From an uncultured Cellvibrionales bacterium (GTDB lineage: Bacteria > Pseudomonadota > Gammaproteobacteria > Pseudomonadales > GM7GCV1): a stretch of DNA of 64,000 nt. Below, piece after piece: positions 8,775-18,345 of this stretch. Under the pieces are notes generated by a model. That model searched no databases and had not been told where the DNA came from. It saw nothing but the letters and a program-made list of their open reading frames with translations. The stretch's first letter is position 1. The number at the start of each line of letters is the position of its first letter. The stretch lies in NCBI GenBank assembly GCA_913063225.1, contig CAJXYP010000015.1:16949-80948 (forward strand), written 5' to 3'. The translations under genes and the position numbers were made by a program.

Positions 8775-10267
8775 TGCTTTGACTCCTTAGAACTAGTATC
8801 CCCGAGCACTAAACTAACCGCCCGCAATAAGGCCCGAGCTTTGTTCATAGTCTCTTTCCATTCTAATTCAGGCTGGGAATCTGCAACTACACCGGCACCG
8901 GCTTGAATATGGACTTTTTGATCCTTTATAAGTGCAGTACGAATTGCAATTGCCGTATCCATATCACCATTCCAACCGATATAACCTACGGCGCCGCCGT
9001 AGAGCCCACGCTTGGTGGGTTCTAACTCGTCAATAATTTCCATAGCGCGTATTTTGGGAGCGCCACTTAGGGTGCCGGCCGGATGGATCGCGCTAAGTAC
9101 ATCCAAAGCGTCGCAACCTTCCTTAATCTGCCCCTCTACATTTGAGGTCATATGCATTACATGGGAGAAGCGCTCAACAATCATCTTCTCGGTGACTTCC
9201 ACCGTTCCGGTTTGTGAAACTTTCCCGCAATCATTACGCCCTAAGTCAATCAGCATGAGATGCTCAGCAACTTCCTTGGGGTCATTTTTCATCTCTTTTT
9301 CGAGGACGATATCTTCTTCCGGGTTACGGCCTCGTCTCCGAGTACCCGCAATAGGACGCACCGTTACGCATTCTTGGTCCAAGCGCGCCAATAGCTCAGG
9401 AGAAGCTCCAGCTACCTGAAAATCGCCAAAGTTAAAGAAATACATATAGGGCGAAGGATTAACCGTTCTCAAAGCTCTATACAAGCTCAGGGAATCCGCC
9501 TCATACGGCATGCTCATTCGATGCCCAAGCACGACCTGCATGGTATCGCCGTCCAATACATATTCACGAATACGCTCGACCGCAGCCATGTAAGCTTCTT
9601 TGCCCATACCTGACTGCAATACTGATTCGTCTAAGGTTTCTGAATGCATATGCAGTGGCGACAAACTGACCTTGGTATCGGAGAGCTGAGCCTCAAGCTC
9701 ATCTAAGCGCTGTTGTGATCTCGCGTAGGCGTCTTCCTGATTAGGGTCAGCGTGCACAACCAAATCGATAGTGCCGGAAAAATTATCAAAAATTGCCAAC
9801 TCTTCCGAACGAAGCAAATAAATATCAGGTATTCCCATATCATCTTTAGGCTGATTCGCCGCCAGACGTGGCTCTACATATCGCGCAACGTCATATCCGA
9901 AATAGCCTACTACGCCACCTGCATATTTCGGCAGGGACTCTAATTCGGGGATATTGAACGCTTGTATATATTCACGCACATACTGAAGTGGGTCGGCATG
10001 CTCAAGCTCTTCCACAACTTGTCCAGCGAGACTCCGGCAAATTCTATTACCGTATACCTGAATGGTTTCTTCCGAAGGCAAACCGATAATCGAATAACGA
10101 CCCCAGTTCTCGACATTCTCAACGGATTCAAGCAAATAGGTGCCGGGCACATTGGCAAGCTTCGCGTAGACGCTCAGAGGAGTATCCAAGTCGGCAAGCA
10201 GACGGCGAGCTACTGGAATACGGTTGTAGTTTTCGGTTTGGTATTTTGCAAATTGTTCAGGTGACAT
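8771..10267 (-). CDS. trpE: Anthranilate synthase component I
   Basis: Converts chorismate plus ammonia (from TrpG) to anthranilate, the committed step to tryptophan. It has 498 residues. The N-terminal domain holds the inhibitor-binding [15 protein letters not shown] segment, where tryptophan feedback acts in the family. The chorismate-binding core contains [37 protein letters not shown] and [18 protein letters not shown]. It is first in the trpE-G-D-C operon and preceded by a possible leader peptide and stem-loop. Having trpE directly overlapping trpG differs from Pseudomonas, where trpE is separate. Confidence 0.97.
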   Translation of the reverse strand: MSPEQFAKYQTENYNRIPVARRLLADLDTPLSVYAKLANVPGTYLLESVENVENWGRYSIIGLPSEETIQVYGNRICRSLAGQVVEELEHADPLQYVREYIQAFNIPELESLPKYAGGVVGYFGYDVARYVEPRLAANQPKDDMGIPDIYLLRSEELAIFDNFSGTIDLVVHADPNQEDAYARSQQRLDELEAQLSDTKVSLSPLHMHSETLDESVLQSGMGKEAYMAAVERIREYVLDGDTMQVVLGHRMSMPYEADSLSLYRALRTVNPSPYMYFFNFGDFQVAGASPELLARLDQECVTVRPIAGTRRRGRNPEEDIVLEKEMKNDPKEVAEHLMLIDLGRNDCGKVSQTGTVEVTEKMIVERFSHVMHMTSNVEGQIKEGCDALDVLSAIHPAGTLSGAPKIRAMEIIDELEPTKRGLYGGAVGYIGWNGDMDTAIAIRTALIKDQKVHIQAGAGVVADSQPELEWKETMNKARALLRAVSLVLGDTSSKESKQ

Positions 10268-10276
10268 CTCGGTTTC

Positions 10277-10406
10277 TCGTTGGCGATAGGGCTAGCAAAA
10301 AGGAAGGACAAAAAAAGTCCGCAACAAGCTAGCCGCGCCAGCGACAACCGCTGAAAAGGAGAAGACTCAATGAATTGAGCAATGATGATGTCGAATAGTC
10401 TTTCAT
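10277..10406 (-). promoter_or_regulatory. Putative trp leader: short peptide ORF and nested stem-loop before trpE
   Basis: A 25-codon minus-strand ORF from ATG at 10406 to TAG at 10329 is rich in Ser and Leu and ends GCRWRG, with a single Trp codon two codons before its last residue. Immediately after, GGCTAGC (10328-10334) pairs with GCTAGCC (10290-10296). The flanking TCGCTGGCG (10336-10344) pairs with CGCCAACGA (10277-10285) with one mismatch. The long stem thus includes the Trp codon on one side and reaches the trpE ribosome-site region on the other. A small GGAC/GTCC hairpin with a T7 loop sits inside. This resembles an attenuation or translation-control leader. Weak points are the single Trp codon and the lack of a clear Shine-Dalgarno for the peptide. 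Confidence 0.4.
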
Positions 10407-10490
10407 GGCGCGCGATTCTAGCCTAAGGCATGCTCAAGTGGAAGAACAAGGCCAAGAGAGATATTACGTATCGTATTAGAGGATATGTTT

Positions 10491-12218
10491 CTAGCTGGAG
10501 GTATAGGCTTTGACCATTAATTGTGCGGTCTCCATACCTCTATATCTATTTACCTGAAGTTGATACAAAAACCGGCCGCTATCACCGGCTCTAAGGTTGA
10601 GATATTCGGTTGGTGTGCCGAACCATATGGCGTCTGATGCAGTGCCTGTTCCCTTAAGTTGCAAGCGCATCTTCAGATGAGTTTCGCCAAGTATCCGGGA
10701 GGATTCCAAAACAAATTCGCCCTCGAAGATGGGTTCTGCAAAGGCCTGCCCCCAAGGCGCAATTTGTTCCAGTAACTTTGCTGTTTCAAGATTTAAAGCC
10801 TCGGCAGGTAATTCTCCATCCGTAAGCAGGGTCTCGATTAACTCATCCTCGCCCAATCGAATTTTTACTTCCTGATCAAAAGCTTGGCTTATCTCCCGAT
10901 AACGATCCGACTTAATACTCAATCCAGCCGCCATGGCATGGCCACCATACTGTTCTATTAAATCCGGATTCTTAGTCGCAATTGCCTCTAAAGCGTCGCG
11001 CAAGTGGAAGCCTTTTATGGACCGCCCCGACCCCTTCAATCGATCCTTGCCCTCTGCTGCAAATACCAATGTCGGCCGGTGCCATTTATCTTTAATTCGT
11101 GAAGCAATTAGTCCCACCACACCTGCATGCCAATCTTTCTGATACAGGCACAAACCCCAGGGAATATCCTTTTCATCCAAATCGAGAGAGTCAATTGCCG
11201 CTTCTGCTTCCTGTCGCATCTGCTGTTCAATTGCCCGGCGGTCTTGGTTGATCTCGTGTAATTGCATGGCCAATCGTCGTGCTTCGTCTTCATCATCGGT
11301 GAGCAGGCACTGGACGCCCAATGAGATATCTTGTAGACGACCGGCCGCATTTATTCGCGGTCCTACAACAAAGCCTAAATCCATGCTGCGCGCCAAATAG
11401 AATTGTTTTCCAGCTACCTCAAACAAAGCGCGAATTCCCGGGCAACCCTTTCCAGATCGAATCCGCTTAACGCCGGCACTTACTAGCAGTCTGTTGTTAC
11501 CATCCAAGGCAACCAAATCAGCCACAGTTCCCAAAGCGACTATATCTAGCCAACGACCCATATTTGGTTCGGAAATACCCTGTTCGTTAAACCAGCCACC
11601 TTCTCGAAGGGAAGCGCGCAATGCTAGCAACAGACTAAAGAGCACCCCTACTCCCGCTAGGTTTTTGCTCGGAAAGTCACACCCAACTTGATTCGGGTTA
11701 ACAATTGCGTCAGCCGCAGGAAGCTGGCTCCCAGGCAGATGATGGTCAGTAATTAGAACGCCAATGTTTAGCGCTTTGGCCCGCTCAACACCTTCAATGC
11801 TAGATATACCGTTATCAACGGTAACCAAAAGATCGGGGGACTGCTGGCTCGCAACCTCAACAATTTCCGGTGATAGTCCATAACCAAATTTGAATCTATC
11901 AGGAACCAGAAAATCAACGGAGCTGGCTCCCATCGCGCGAAGAGCGCGCACGGCAAGAGCACAGCTAGTCGCACCGTCTGCGTCGTAGTCGCCCATGATA
12001 AGAATTTTTTGATTATTTCGAATTGCGCTTTCAAGCAGCGCAACGGCTTTGTTCATCTGCAACATCAACTGAGGGGAATGCAGTTGCGACAAGTCGGTAT
12101 TTAGTTGCTGAAGGTCGTCAACTCCACGAACCAGCAGAACCCGCTTAAGCCAATCGGGTGCTTCGCCCTGAAAGCTTTCAAGCGGAGTATTTAGGACTCT
12201 TTGTTTGATCTCGGCCAA
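10491..12218 (-). CDS. recJ: Single-stranded-DNA-specific exonuclease RecJ
   Basis: A 5'-3' single-strand exonuclease working in RecF-pathway recombination and mismatch repair. It has 575 residues, the usual length. DHH-family metal-binding motifs are present in order: ILIMGDYDADGATSCA, LLVTVDNGIS, LITDHHLPG and DIVALGTVADL. The DHHA1 motif GSGRSIKGFHL and the GGHAMAAGLSI motif follow, then the C-terminal OB-like domain. It is downstream of thrC on the same strand with 79 bp between, the arrangement seen in Pseudomonas relatives. Confidence 0.96.
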   Translation of the reverse strand: MAEIKQRVLNTPLESFQGEAPDWLKRVLLVRGVDDLQQLNTDLSQLHSPQLMLQMNKAVALLESAIRNNQKILIMGDYDADGATSCALAVRALRAMGASSVDFLVPDRFKFGYGLSPEIVEVASQQSPDLLVTVDNGISSIEGVERAKALNIGVLITDHHLPGSQLPAADAIVNPNQVGCDFPSKNLAGVGVLFSLLLALRASLREGGWFNEQGISEPNMGRWLDIVALGTVADLVALDGNNRLLVSAGVKRIRSGKGCPGIRALFEVAGKQFYLARSMDLGFVVGPRINAAGRLQDISLGVQCLLTDDEDEARRLAMQLHEINQDRRAIEQQMRQEAEAAIDSLDLDEKDIPWGLCLYQKDWHAGVVGLIASRIKDKWHRPTLVFAAEGKDRLKGSGRSIKGFHLRDALEAIATKNPDLIEQYGGHAMAAGLSIKSDRYREISQAFDQEVKIRLGEDELIETLLTDGELPAEALNLETAKLLEQIAPWGQAFAEPIFEGEFVLESSRILGETHLKMRLQLKGTGTASDAIWFGTPTEYLNLRAGDSGRFLYQLQVNRYRGMETAQLMVKAYTSS

Positions 12219-12297
12219 AATCTATCTATTTAGCCAGCCAGCTATCGCGCTCAACATATCTGATTGTCCTATGTTCCTAATTATTCTATGCCTCGAA

Positions 12298-13698
12298 TTA
12301 GAGAGACCGCTGAATTAATTCCTGAACACAGGCCAAGCTATTATCAATCACTTCGTAGTGCTCTGGTCGCTCCATAAGGTCACTCAAGTGGTGAGGTAGA
12401 TCAGCCTTGCTATCAACACCAGAGCGCTCAACAGCCTCAGCAAACTTAGCGGGATGCGCCGTAGACAAACAGACCATGGGACCTGACACATACTTCTGTG
12501 CTAGCCGTCCTGCCTCAAACCCGATAGCGGTGTGAGGGTCCATCAGATACTCAGTGTTTTCGAATTGCTCTGTGATCGCAGCAATAGTCTGATCGTCGTC
12601 AATACGGGCGCTCAGGAATAGTTCTCTTGCTCGGGCAAGCGCCTGTTCTGGTAACTGGATTGCTGCACCTTTGTTGAAGTCCTGCATTATCGCCTTCAAC
12701 TTTGAACCGTCTCTGTCGTAAAGATCGAACAGCAGCCGTTCGTAGTTGCTGGAAATCATAATATCCATGCTTGGGCTAAGACTTTGTATTAGCTCACCTT
12801 TTGAATAGTCATTGGAGCTTAAACTGCGGTGCAAGATATCGTTTGAGTTGGTTGCTATTACCAAACGTTCGATCGGCAGACCCATATTCTTTGCCAGATA
12901 ACCGGCGAATACATCTCCAAAGTTGCCAGTAGGAACAGCGAATGACACCTTCTTACCGGGCGCACCCAAAGCAAGCGCGGAATAAAAGTAGTAGACAATC
13001 TGAGCCATAATTCGAGCCCAATTGATGGAGTTAACAGCCACCAACTGTCGGCCTTCCGGAAGAAAGGATTGGTCAGCAAAAGCCGCTTTGACGATATTTT
13101 GGCAATCATCAAAGTTACCCTCTATCGCAATATTAAAAACATTGTCTTCAATGACAGTTGTCATCTGGCGGCGCTGTACATCCGATACCCGATTGTGAGG
13201 ATGCAGAATAAATATATCCACATTTGCGCAGTGTCTGCAGCCTTCAATTGCCGCTGACCCGGTATCACCAGAAGTAGCGCCTAAGATAACTACTTTCTGT
13301 CCACGTTTTTCCAAAATGTGCTCAAGCAGCCGCCCCAAGAATTGCAGCGCAAAATCTTTAAAGGCTAATGTAGGTCCGTGGAAAAGCTCAAGAATCCATA
13401 GTTCATGGTCCATCTGTACCAGTGGGGCAATCGCAGTATGACGAAACTCAGCGTAGGTCTCATCGATAAGCCGTTTTTGTTCATCCACTGGCAAAGCATC
13501 ACCAATAAAGGGATGCATGATTTCAAAGGCCAATTCGGGATAACTTAACCCTGACCAAGAGGCGATCTGCGCGACATCAAACTTAGGTAAGTGCTCTGGC
13601 ACATATAAGCCACCGTCGCTAGCCAAGCCAGTCAAAACAGCTTCTTCAAAATCCAATACCGGCGCGTCGCCTCTAGTACTAATATATTTCATCTTCAA
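12298..13698 (-). CDS. thrC: Threonine synthase
   Basis: A PLP enzyme turning O-phosphohomoserine into threonine. It has 466 residues, the longer form typical of Proteobacteria. The N-terminus MKMKYISTRGDAP and the PLP lysine motif HGPTLAFKDFALQFLG are present, as is the phosphate-binding VILGATSGDTGSAAIEG. It is downstream of hom with 39 bp between, so probably co-transcribed. Homoserine kinase (thrB) is not in the window and must lie elsewhere, as in Pseudomonas. Confidence 0.97.
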   Translation of the reverse strand: MKMKYISTRGDAPVLDFEEAVLTGLASDGGLYVPEHLPKFDVAQIASWSGLSYPELAFEIMHPFIGDALPVDEQKRLIDETYAEFRHTAIAPLVQMDHELWILELFHGPTLAFKDFALQFLGRLLEHILEKRGQKVVILGATSGDTGSAAIEGCRHCANVDIFILHPHNRVSDVQRRQMTTVIEDNVFNIAIEGNFDDCQNIVKAAFADQSFLPEGRQLVAVNSINWARIMAQIVYYFYSALALGAPGKKVSFAVPTGNFGDVFAGYLAKNMGLPIERLVIATNSNDILHRSLSSNDYSKGELIQSLSPSMDIMISSNYERLLFDLYDRDGSKLKAIMQDFNKGAAIQLPEQALARARELFLSARIDDDQTIAAITEQFENTEYLMDPHTAIGFEAGRLAQKYVSGPMVCLSTAHPAKFAEAVERSGVDSKADLPHHLSDLMERPEHYEVIDNSLACVQELIQRSL

Positions 13699-13737
13699 TA
13701 TTCTCTTTACTCAAGCCTTATGAAAGCTGAGCAGCTA

Positions 13738-15045
13738 CTAGGCTTCAAGAGCCTCAACACGGAATCTGACTAGAGGTTTAACAATTTCCTCCAGAGCTTC
13801 AATCTTTTCTACCGCACTATTTAACACGGACTCGAGGGCTACGGAAGTAACTAGCGCTATCGGTACATGGTTAGAGCCCGGTTCCGCTTCCTTCTGAATC
13901 ATTGCATCTATGCTAACTCCCGCTTCGGTCAGTACCTTAGTAATTGCTAGCATTACACCAGATTTGTTTGCCGCGGTTATGTGCATAAAGAAGGCGGTTT
14001 TACATTCGCCAATCGGCAGCACAGGTAAGTTTTTCTGGTTCGCTAAGTCCACTCCTAAGGGAGGAACCGACACAGCGAAACCGGCTTGACGGCTTCGTGC
14101 AATTTCAACGATGTCAGAAACTATTGAAGAAGCGGTAGGCAATGCCCCGGCACCAGCGCCGTAATAAAGCGTTGGGCCAGAGGCATCGCCATCAATCCAA
14201 ACCGCATTCATTACGCCCTCAACTTTAGATAATAGTACCTCTTCAGGTATCAGGGTTGGATGAACCCGCACTTCTATACCCTTATCTGTTCGCTTGGCGA
14301 TACCGAGATGCTTAATTCTGTAGCCCAGTTCTTCCGCAAAAAGCACATCACTTTTCTGAATCTTGCTTATACCTTCGGTATACACTTCATCGAAAGCCAA
14401 CGGAATTCCATAGGCGATTGAAGCCAAAATGCAAAGTTTGTGCGCGGCATCAATCCCTTCAACATCAAAGGTTGGATCGGCTTCGGCATAGCCTAATTCT
14501 TGAGCCTCCTGCAGGACATCCTCGTAAGCTCGACCATGATCGCGCATTTCAGTAAGTATGAAGTTACCTGTGCCATTGATAATGCCGGCAAGCTCTTTGA
14601 TTTGATTGCCGGACAGTCCATCTCGCAAGGCTCGAATAACAGGTATCGCACCAGCGACTGCAGCTTCGAATGAAAGAGTGACGCCCGCTTTTTCTGCGGC
14701 TTCAAGCAACTCATTGCCGTGCTCAGCGATAAGCGCCTTATTGGCAGTCACTACATCTTTACCATTGGCAATAGCCTGCAGAACCAGCGACTTCGCTGGC
14801 TCGATTCCGCCAATAGTTTCAACCAGAACATCCACGTCCGGATCATTGGCAACTTCAAATATATCCTGACTTATGCGGATACCTGAAAGATCATAATCAG
14901 GCTTTTCTCGGCGTGCACCGATATGCACAACCTGAACTTGAGTTCGGGTTCTTGCACTGATTTCTGAACTACTTTCCTGGAGCACCTGCAAAGTGCCTCC
15001 ACCTACAGTACCTAACCCACAAATTCCTACTCTAACTATGTCCAC
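13738..15045 (-). CDS. hom: Homoserine dehydrogenase
   Basis: Reduces aspartate semialdehyde to homoserine with NAD(P)H for threonine and methionine synthesis. It has 435 residues and is not fused to aspartokinase. The Rossmann motif GICGLGTVGGGTLQVL is at the N-terminus. The catalytic core includes ANKALIAEHG, GIINGTGNFILTEM and YAEADPTFDVEGIDAAHK. A C-terminal ACT domain (FFMHITAANKSGVMLAIT) is expected to mediate feedback control by threonine. It lies upstream of thrC and is separated from dsbC by a terminator. Confidence 0.97.
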   Translation of the reverse strand: MDIVRVGICGLGTVGGGTLQVLQESSSEISARTRTQVQVVHIGARREKPDYDLSGIRISQDIFEVANDPDVDVLVETIGGIEPAKSLVLQAIANGKDVVTANKALIAEHGNELLEAAEKAGVTLSFEAAVAGAIPVIRALRDGLSGNQIKELAGIINGTGNFILTEMRDHGRAYEDVLQEAQELGYAEADPTFDVEGIDAAHKLCILASIAYGIPLAFDEVYTEGISKIQKSDVLFAEELGYRIKHLGIAKRTDKGIEVRVHPTLIPEEVLLSKVEGVMNAVWIDGDASGPTLYYGAGAGALPTASSIVSDIVEIARSRQAGFAVSVPPLGVDLANQKNLPVLPIGECKTAFFMHITAANKSGVMLAITKVLTEAGVSIDAMIQKEAEPGSNHVPIALVTSVALESVLNSAVEKIEALEEIVKPLVRFRVEALEA

Positions 15046-15117
15046 TTCTAGTTCCGCGCGTATATTGGCTTTATCAAATATCTGGAAATTAGGAGTTGTT
15101 TAAACTCATCGAATCCC

Positions 15118-15148
15118 AAAAAAAGGCCGCGCATTGTAGCACGGCCTC
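15118..15148 (-). terminator. Intrinsic terminator after dsbC
   Basis: Reading the minus strand, GGCCGTGC and GCGCGGCC form a stem with one mismatch, followed by seven T. It lies between the end of dsbC and the start of hom, so hom-thrC likely have their own promoter in 15046-15117. Confidence 0.75.
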
Positions 15149-15223
15149 TTGAACAATTAGCCCCTGTTCATGGCATCAAATCAGGGCGTTAGGATCGCGA
15201 AGTTAGGGGCTATCTCTGGACTA

Positions 15224-15991
15224 TTATTCAATACCAAGAAGAGCCAAAAAGTCCGATGTAGTTCTATAGCCCGGATTTAAACTTCCGTCGGGCAAGACGA
15301 TCGCCGGGGTACCAGTCACACCAAATTCTCTGCCAAGCGCATAGTGATCTGCAACCGGATTATCTTCACAGATATCTCCGGCAACCGCTTGACCTGCTTT
15401 TAAATTCGTCATCGCTGTGTTGCGATCTTCGGCACACCAAGCTTTAGCCGTTTCGGTATATTCGTTAGTAAAAACGCCGTCGCGCTCTATACCTGAACGC
15501 GGGTAGGCCAAATAGTGAACCTCAATGCCGGCCTCATTCATCTCTGCCATTTGCTCATGAAGCTTGCGGCAGTATCCGCAGGTCACATCGGTAAATACCG
15601 TGAGAATGCCTTTGGATTCACCAACGGCAGGAAAGATGATCATACTTTCTTCGTCGACATCAGCTAGAAGCTGTTTTCGCTCCGAGGTGCGCTGAGCTTC
15701 TGTAGCGTTCACAAAAGCGCCGGGTTCGACGTGATAAAGCTCACCGGCAAAGAAATGGGAGCCATCTTCAGATACATATAGAAGCGTTCCACCAGATATG
15801 ACCATTTGATAGTAGCCAGGGATAGGTGCGGCGGTGATTTCGGTATATTCCAAATCAGGACGTACCGATTTTAATTTCTCTACAATCTGCGCTTCAATCA
15901 CATCAATTGCGACGTCTTCTTGGGCTTCGCTAATTAGCGAAAAAAAGGCCAAAGAAGCGGCAATAGTTAATACGGGATTTATAAGTTTCAT
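15224..15991 (-). CDS. dsbC: Periplasmic thiol:disulfide interchange protein DsbC
   Basis: A disulfide isomerase acting on misoxidised periplasmic proteins as a V-shaped dimer. It has 255 residues from the ATG at 15991. The signal peptide covers about residues 1-24 (MKLINPVLTIAASLAFFSL). The N-terminal dimerisation domain has PIPGYYQMVISGGTLLYVSEDG. The thioredoxin domain has TDVTCGYCRKLHEQM, with the redox motif CGYC, and the cis-Pro loop VTGTPAIVLPDG. A second Cys pair, in AKAWCAEDR and AVAGDICEDN, matches the structural disulfide of the family. The frame extends 17 codons upstream but only this start puts the signal peptide at the N-terminus. Confidence 0.95.
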   Translation of the reverse strand: MKLINPVLTIAASLAFFSLISEAQEDVAIDVIEAQIVEKLKSVRPDLEYTEITAAPIPGYYQMVISGGTLLYVSEDGSHFFAGELYHVEPGAFVNATEAQRTSERKQLLADVDEESMIIFPAVGESKGILTVFTDVTCGYCRKLHEQMAEMNEAGIEVHYLAYPRSGIERDGVFTNEYTETAKAWCAEDRNTAMTNLKAGQAVAGDICEDNPVADHYALGREFGVTGTPAIVLPDGSLNPGYRTTSDFLALLGIE

Positions 15992-15995
15992 GGCA

Positions 15996-16020
15996 TGGCC
16001 CTCTGATGGCCCTCTGATGG
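15996..16020. repeat. Tandem 11-bp repeat upstream of dsbC
   Basis: GGCCCTCTGAT occurs twice in tandem just upstream of the dsbC start. In the dsbC sense each copy supplies an AGAGGG, so the repeat duplicates the probable ribosome-binding region. Slippage here could change the spacing. Confidence 0.5.
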
Positions 16021-16157
16021 CACTTTGGCTAGACTCTAACAACGAGTTAATTGTAGCCCAGTTGCACTCTAGTTCCGACCCAATAAGACCTCCAACAGGC
16101 TAGGTTTTAGGTAAAGAAATGCAAAACTTAGGGCTGGTTCACACCTTAAGCTGGTAA

Positions 16158-17072
16158 TTAGCCTCTTGGATGGTGTTGTGAGTGCAATGATTTCATGCGT
16201 TCACGGGCAATATGGGTATATATCTGGGTAGTAGAAAGATCACTATGGCCCAGTAATAACTGCACAACTCGTAAATCTGCCCCGTGGTTAAGTAAATGTG
16301 TGGCAAATGCATGCCGCAGTAAATGGGGTGAAACCGCGTAAGGAATACCCGCTCTTCTGGCATATAGGCCAATACGATGCCAAAAAGCCTGCCTTGTCAT
16401 TACGCGCCCTCGCCGACTTGGAAAAAGGGTATCGCTAGCGCCCGGTGGCAACAGCTGAGGCCGGGCTTCTTGTAAGTATTGCTGAAGCCATTCCAAAGCG
16501 GTTTCTCCAACAGGGACCAACCGCTCTTTGCTGCCTTTACCAAAGGTTCTTACCACTCCCTGCCGTTGATTAACCTGGCTCATGGTTAGGCTAATAAGTT
16601 CTGAAACTCTAAGCCCGGTGGCGTAAAGCAGCTCTAGCATCGCCTTATCACGCAACTCCAAGACAATACTGGCATCAGGCTCATCAAGTAGCTTCTCTAC
16701 ATCGGATTCAGCCATGCTTTTAGGTAGGGGCCTACCAAGCTTCATACTGTCAATTAACTCGGTTGGATTTACTCGTATGCGTGATTCGCGAACTAGCCAG
16801 GAATAGAAGCCCCGAAAACAGGAAAGGTGTCGCGCGGTAGAGCGAGGTGAATGCTGCAAGGCATATCTATGGCCCAAATAGCCCTGAATATCGGCAGAAC
16901 CAGCTTGTTTTAGTTCCTTAGCGCTGGTCTCCAGCCAAAGTGCCAGTGTAGTCAAATCTCTGCGGTAGGCCGAAATAGTGTGAGCACTAAGCCCCTTCTC
17001 AGCCCAAACATGGTCTAAGTACTCTTCAATAATTATTGGTTTCTTGTTTGAGAGGGGCTGGGTTTCAGTCAT
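16158..17072 (-). CDS. xerD: Site-specific tyrosine recombinase XerD
   Basis: Acts with XerC at dif to resolve chromosome dimers. It has 304 residues from the ATG at 17072; the frame is open ten codons further. The N-terminal SAM-like domain starts IIEEYLDHVWAEKGLSAHTISAYRRDL. The catalytic residues are visible: Arg in LLYATGLRVSELISL, Lys in FGKGSKERLVPVG, His-Arg in SPHLLRHAFATHLL, His in LLGHSDLS, and the nucleophile in TTQIYTHI. It is xerD rather than xerC by its place directly upstream of dsbC, an arrangement common in Gammaproteobacteria. Confidence 0.94.
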   Translation of the reverse strand: MTETQPLSNKKPIIIEEYLDHVWAEKGLSAHTISAYRRDLTTLALWLETSAKELKQAGSADIQGYLGHRYALQHSPRSTARHLSCFRGFYSWLVRESRIRVNPTELIDSMKLGRPLPKSMAESDVEKLLDEPDASIVLELRDKAMLELLYATGLRVSELISLTMSQVNQRQGVVRTFGKGSKERLVPVGETALEWLQQYLQEARPQLLPPGASDTLFPSRRGRVMTRQAFWHRIGLYARRAGIPYAVSPHLLRHAFATHLLNHGADLRVVQLLLGHSDLSTTQIYTHIARERMKSLHSQHHPRG

Positions 17073-17114
17073 GGTGAAATCATGCCAGAAAATGGGCGTC
17101 AAAATTGGGCTAAT

Positions 17115-17142
17115 AAAAAAGGCGTCCGAAGACGCCTTTTTA
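17115..17142 (-). terminator. Intrinsic terminator after rplS
   Basis: GGCGTC-TTCG-GACGCC on the minus strand, a 6-bp stem with a stable TTCG tetraloop, followed by TTTTTTATTA. It closes the rpsP-rimM-trmD-rplS operon. The flanking A/T runs could make it bidirectional. Confidence 0.88.
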
Positions 17143-17174
17143 TAAAGATACTCAGCTGTTAAAAGCCAAAGGCC

Positions 17175-17531
17175 TTAGGCGAGCTTCTCCTTAATTCGTG
17201 CAGCCTTACCAGAAAGCTCACGTAAGTAATAAAGCTTAGCTTGGCGCACGTCCCCGCGACGCTTAACTGTAATGCTATCAATCAGCTTGCTGTAAGTTTG
17301 GAATGTACGTTCTACGCCTACACCGTGAGATATCTTGCGAACGACAAAAGCCGATCCCAGACCACGACTCTTAATCGATAGAACTACACCTTCATAAGCC
17401 TGAAGACGCTCACGAGTACCCTCTTTAACTTTAACCTGGACAACAATGGTGTCGCCGGGTGAAAATTCAGGGAAATCCCGATCCATCTGCTCTTTTTCAA
17501 GCTCCGCAATAATACTGTTGCTGCCGCTCAC
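17175..17531 (-). CDS. rplS: Ribosomal protein bL19
   Basis: A large-subunit protein at the subunit interface. It has 118 residues. Family-typical stretches are [40 protein letters not shown] and the basic [18 protein letters not shown]. It is the last gene of the conserved rpsP-rimM-trmD-rplS operon, followed by a strong terminator. Confidence 0.98.
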   Translation of the reverse strand: MSGSNSIIAELEKEQMDRDFPEFSPGDTIVVQVKVKEGTRERLQAYEGVVLSIKSRGLGSAFVVRKISHGVGVERTFQTYSKLIDSITVKRRGDVRQAKLYYLRELSGKAARIKEKLA

Positions 17532-17575
17532 GTTATCTCTCCAATATAAAGGCGCTATCTATATTCAAGCGCAAA

Positions 17576-18280
17576 TTAATTTTTTCGGTTCAGAATCAAA
17601 TCTGGCCGCATTTTTCGAGTCTTGGCTGTCGCCTGCTGGCTACGCCATTTCTCTATCAATTTGTGGTCTCCACTGAGCAATACCTTCGGCACAGTCTGAC
17701 CTTCAAAAACTTCTGGTCGCGTATAATGTGGCCAATCCAACCCGCCTTCTAATGCTTCCTCGCTAAAGGAATCCTGTCCGGCAGATTCAGCGTGCCCCAA
17801 AACTCCGGGTACATGCCGCAAAATAGCGTCTATCAATACTAAGGCTGGCAACTCACCACCGCTTAGCACGTAGTCTCCAATCGAAATCTCTTCATCTACT
17901 AGATTGTCGATTGCGCGCTGATCGATACCTTCATATCTACCAGCGATCAAAATCAAATTCTGCTCTTCAACAGCCAGCTCTTCGGTTCGTGCTTGCACCA
18001 ACCTTTTGCCTTGGGGAGAAAGGTAGACAACGAGTGCCTCGTCCTTCATCCAGTCTCTGGCTGCTTGTACCGCTGCGATTAAAGGCTCGCAACGCATCAC
18101 CATGCCAGGTCCACCACCGTAGGGTCGATCATCAACCGTTCGGTGTTTATCTGTAGCGTAATCCCTAGGATTAAAACTCTGCAGATCAATCTTGTTCTCG
18201 GCTACCGCTCTTCCAGTAACACCGTATGCTTTGAAGTTCTCGATCACATCGGGAAAGAGGGTTATCAGTGCTAATTTCAA
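17576..18280 (-). CDS. trmD: tRNA (guanine-N1)-methyltransferase TrmD
   Basis: Methylates G37 of tRNAs with SAM, preventing +1 frameshifts. It has 234 residues, slightly shorter than E. coli. SPOUT trefoil-knot motifs are present: DDRPYGGGPGMVMR, LIAGRYEGIDQRAID, and IGDYVLSGGELPALVLIDAI. It sits between rimM and rplS, as in most proteobacteria. Confidence 0.98.
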   Translation of the reverse strand: MKLALITLFPDVIENFKAYGVTGRAVAENKIDLQSFNPRDYATDKHRTVDDRPYGGGPGMVMRCEPLIAAVQAARDWMKDEALVVYLSPQGKRLVQARTEELAVEEQNLILIAGRYEGIDQRAIDNLVDEEISIGDYVLSGGELPALVLIDAILRHVPGVLGHAESAGQDSFSEEALEGGLDWPHYTRPEVFEGQTVPKVLLSGDHKLIEKWRSQQATAKTRKMRPDLILNRKN

Positions 18281-18345
18281 TTCAACACCCCTCTTCTAGT
18301 TCAAACCTTACTTTCTAGTCTTGCGATTCAGATCCGGCTTTCGAT

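Noticed and set aside
15159..15213. 8-bp inverted repeat TAGCCCCT/AGGGGCTA after dsbC as a riboswitch
   Set aside because: The loop is 40 bases, there is no known riboswitch core, and a clear terminator follows; left as an unexplained stem.
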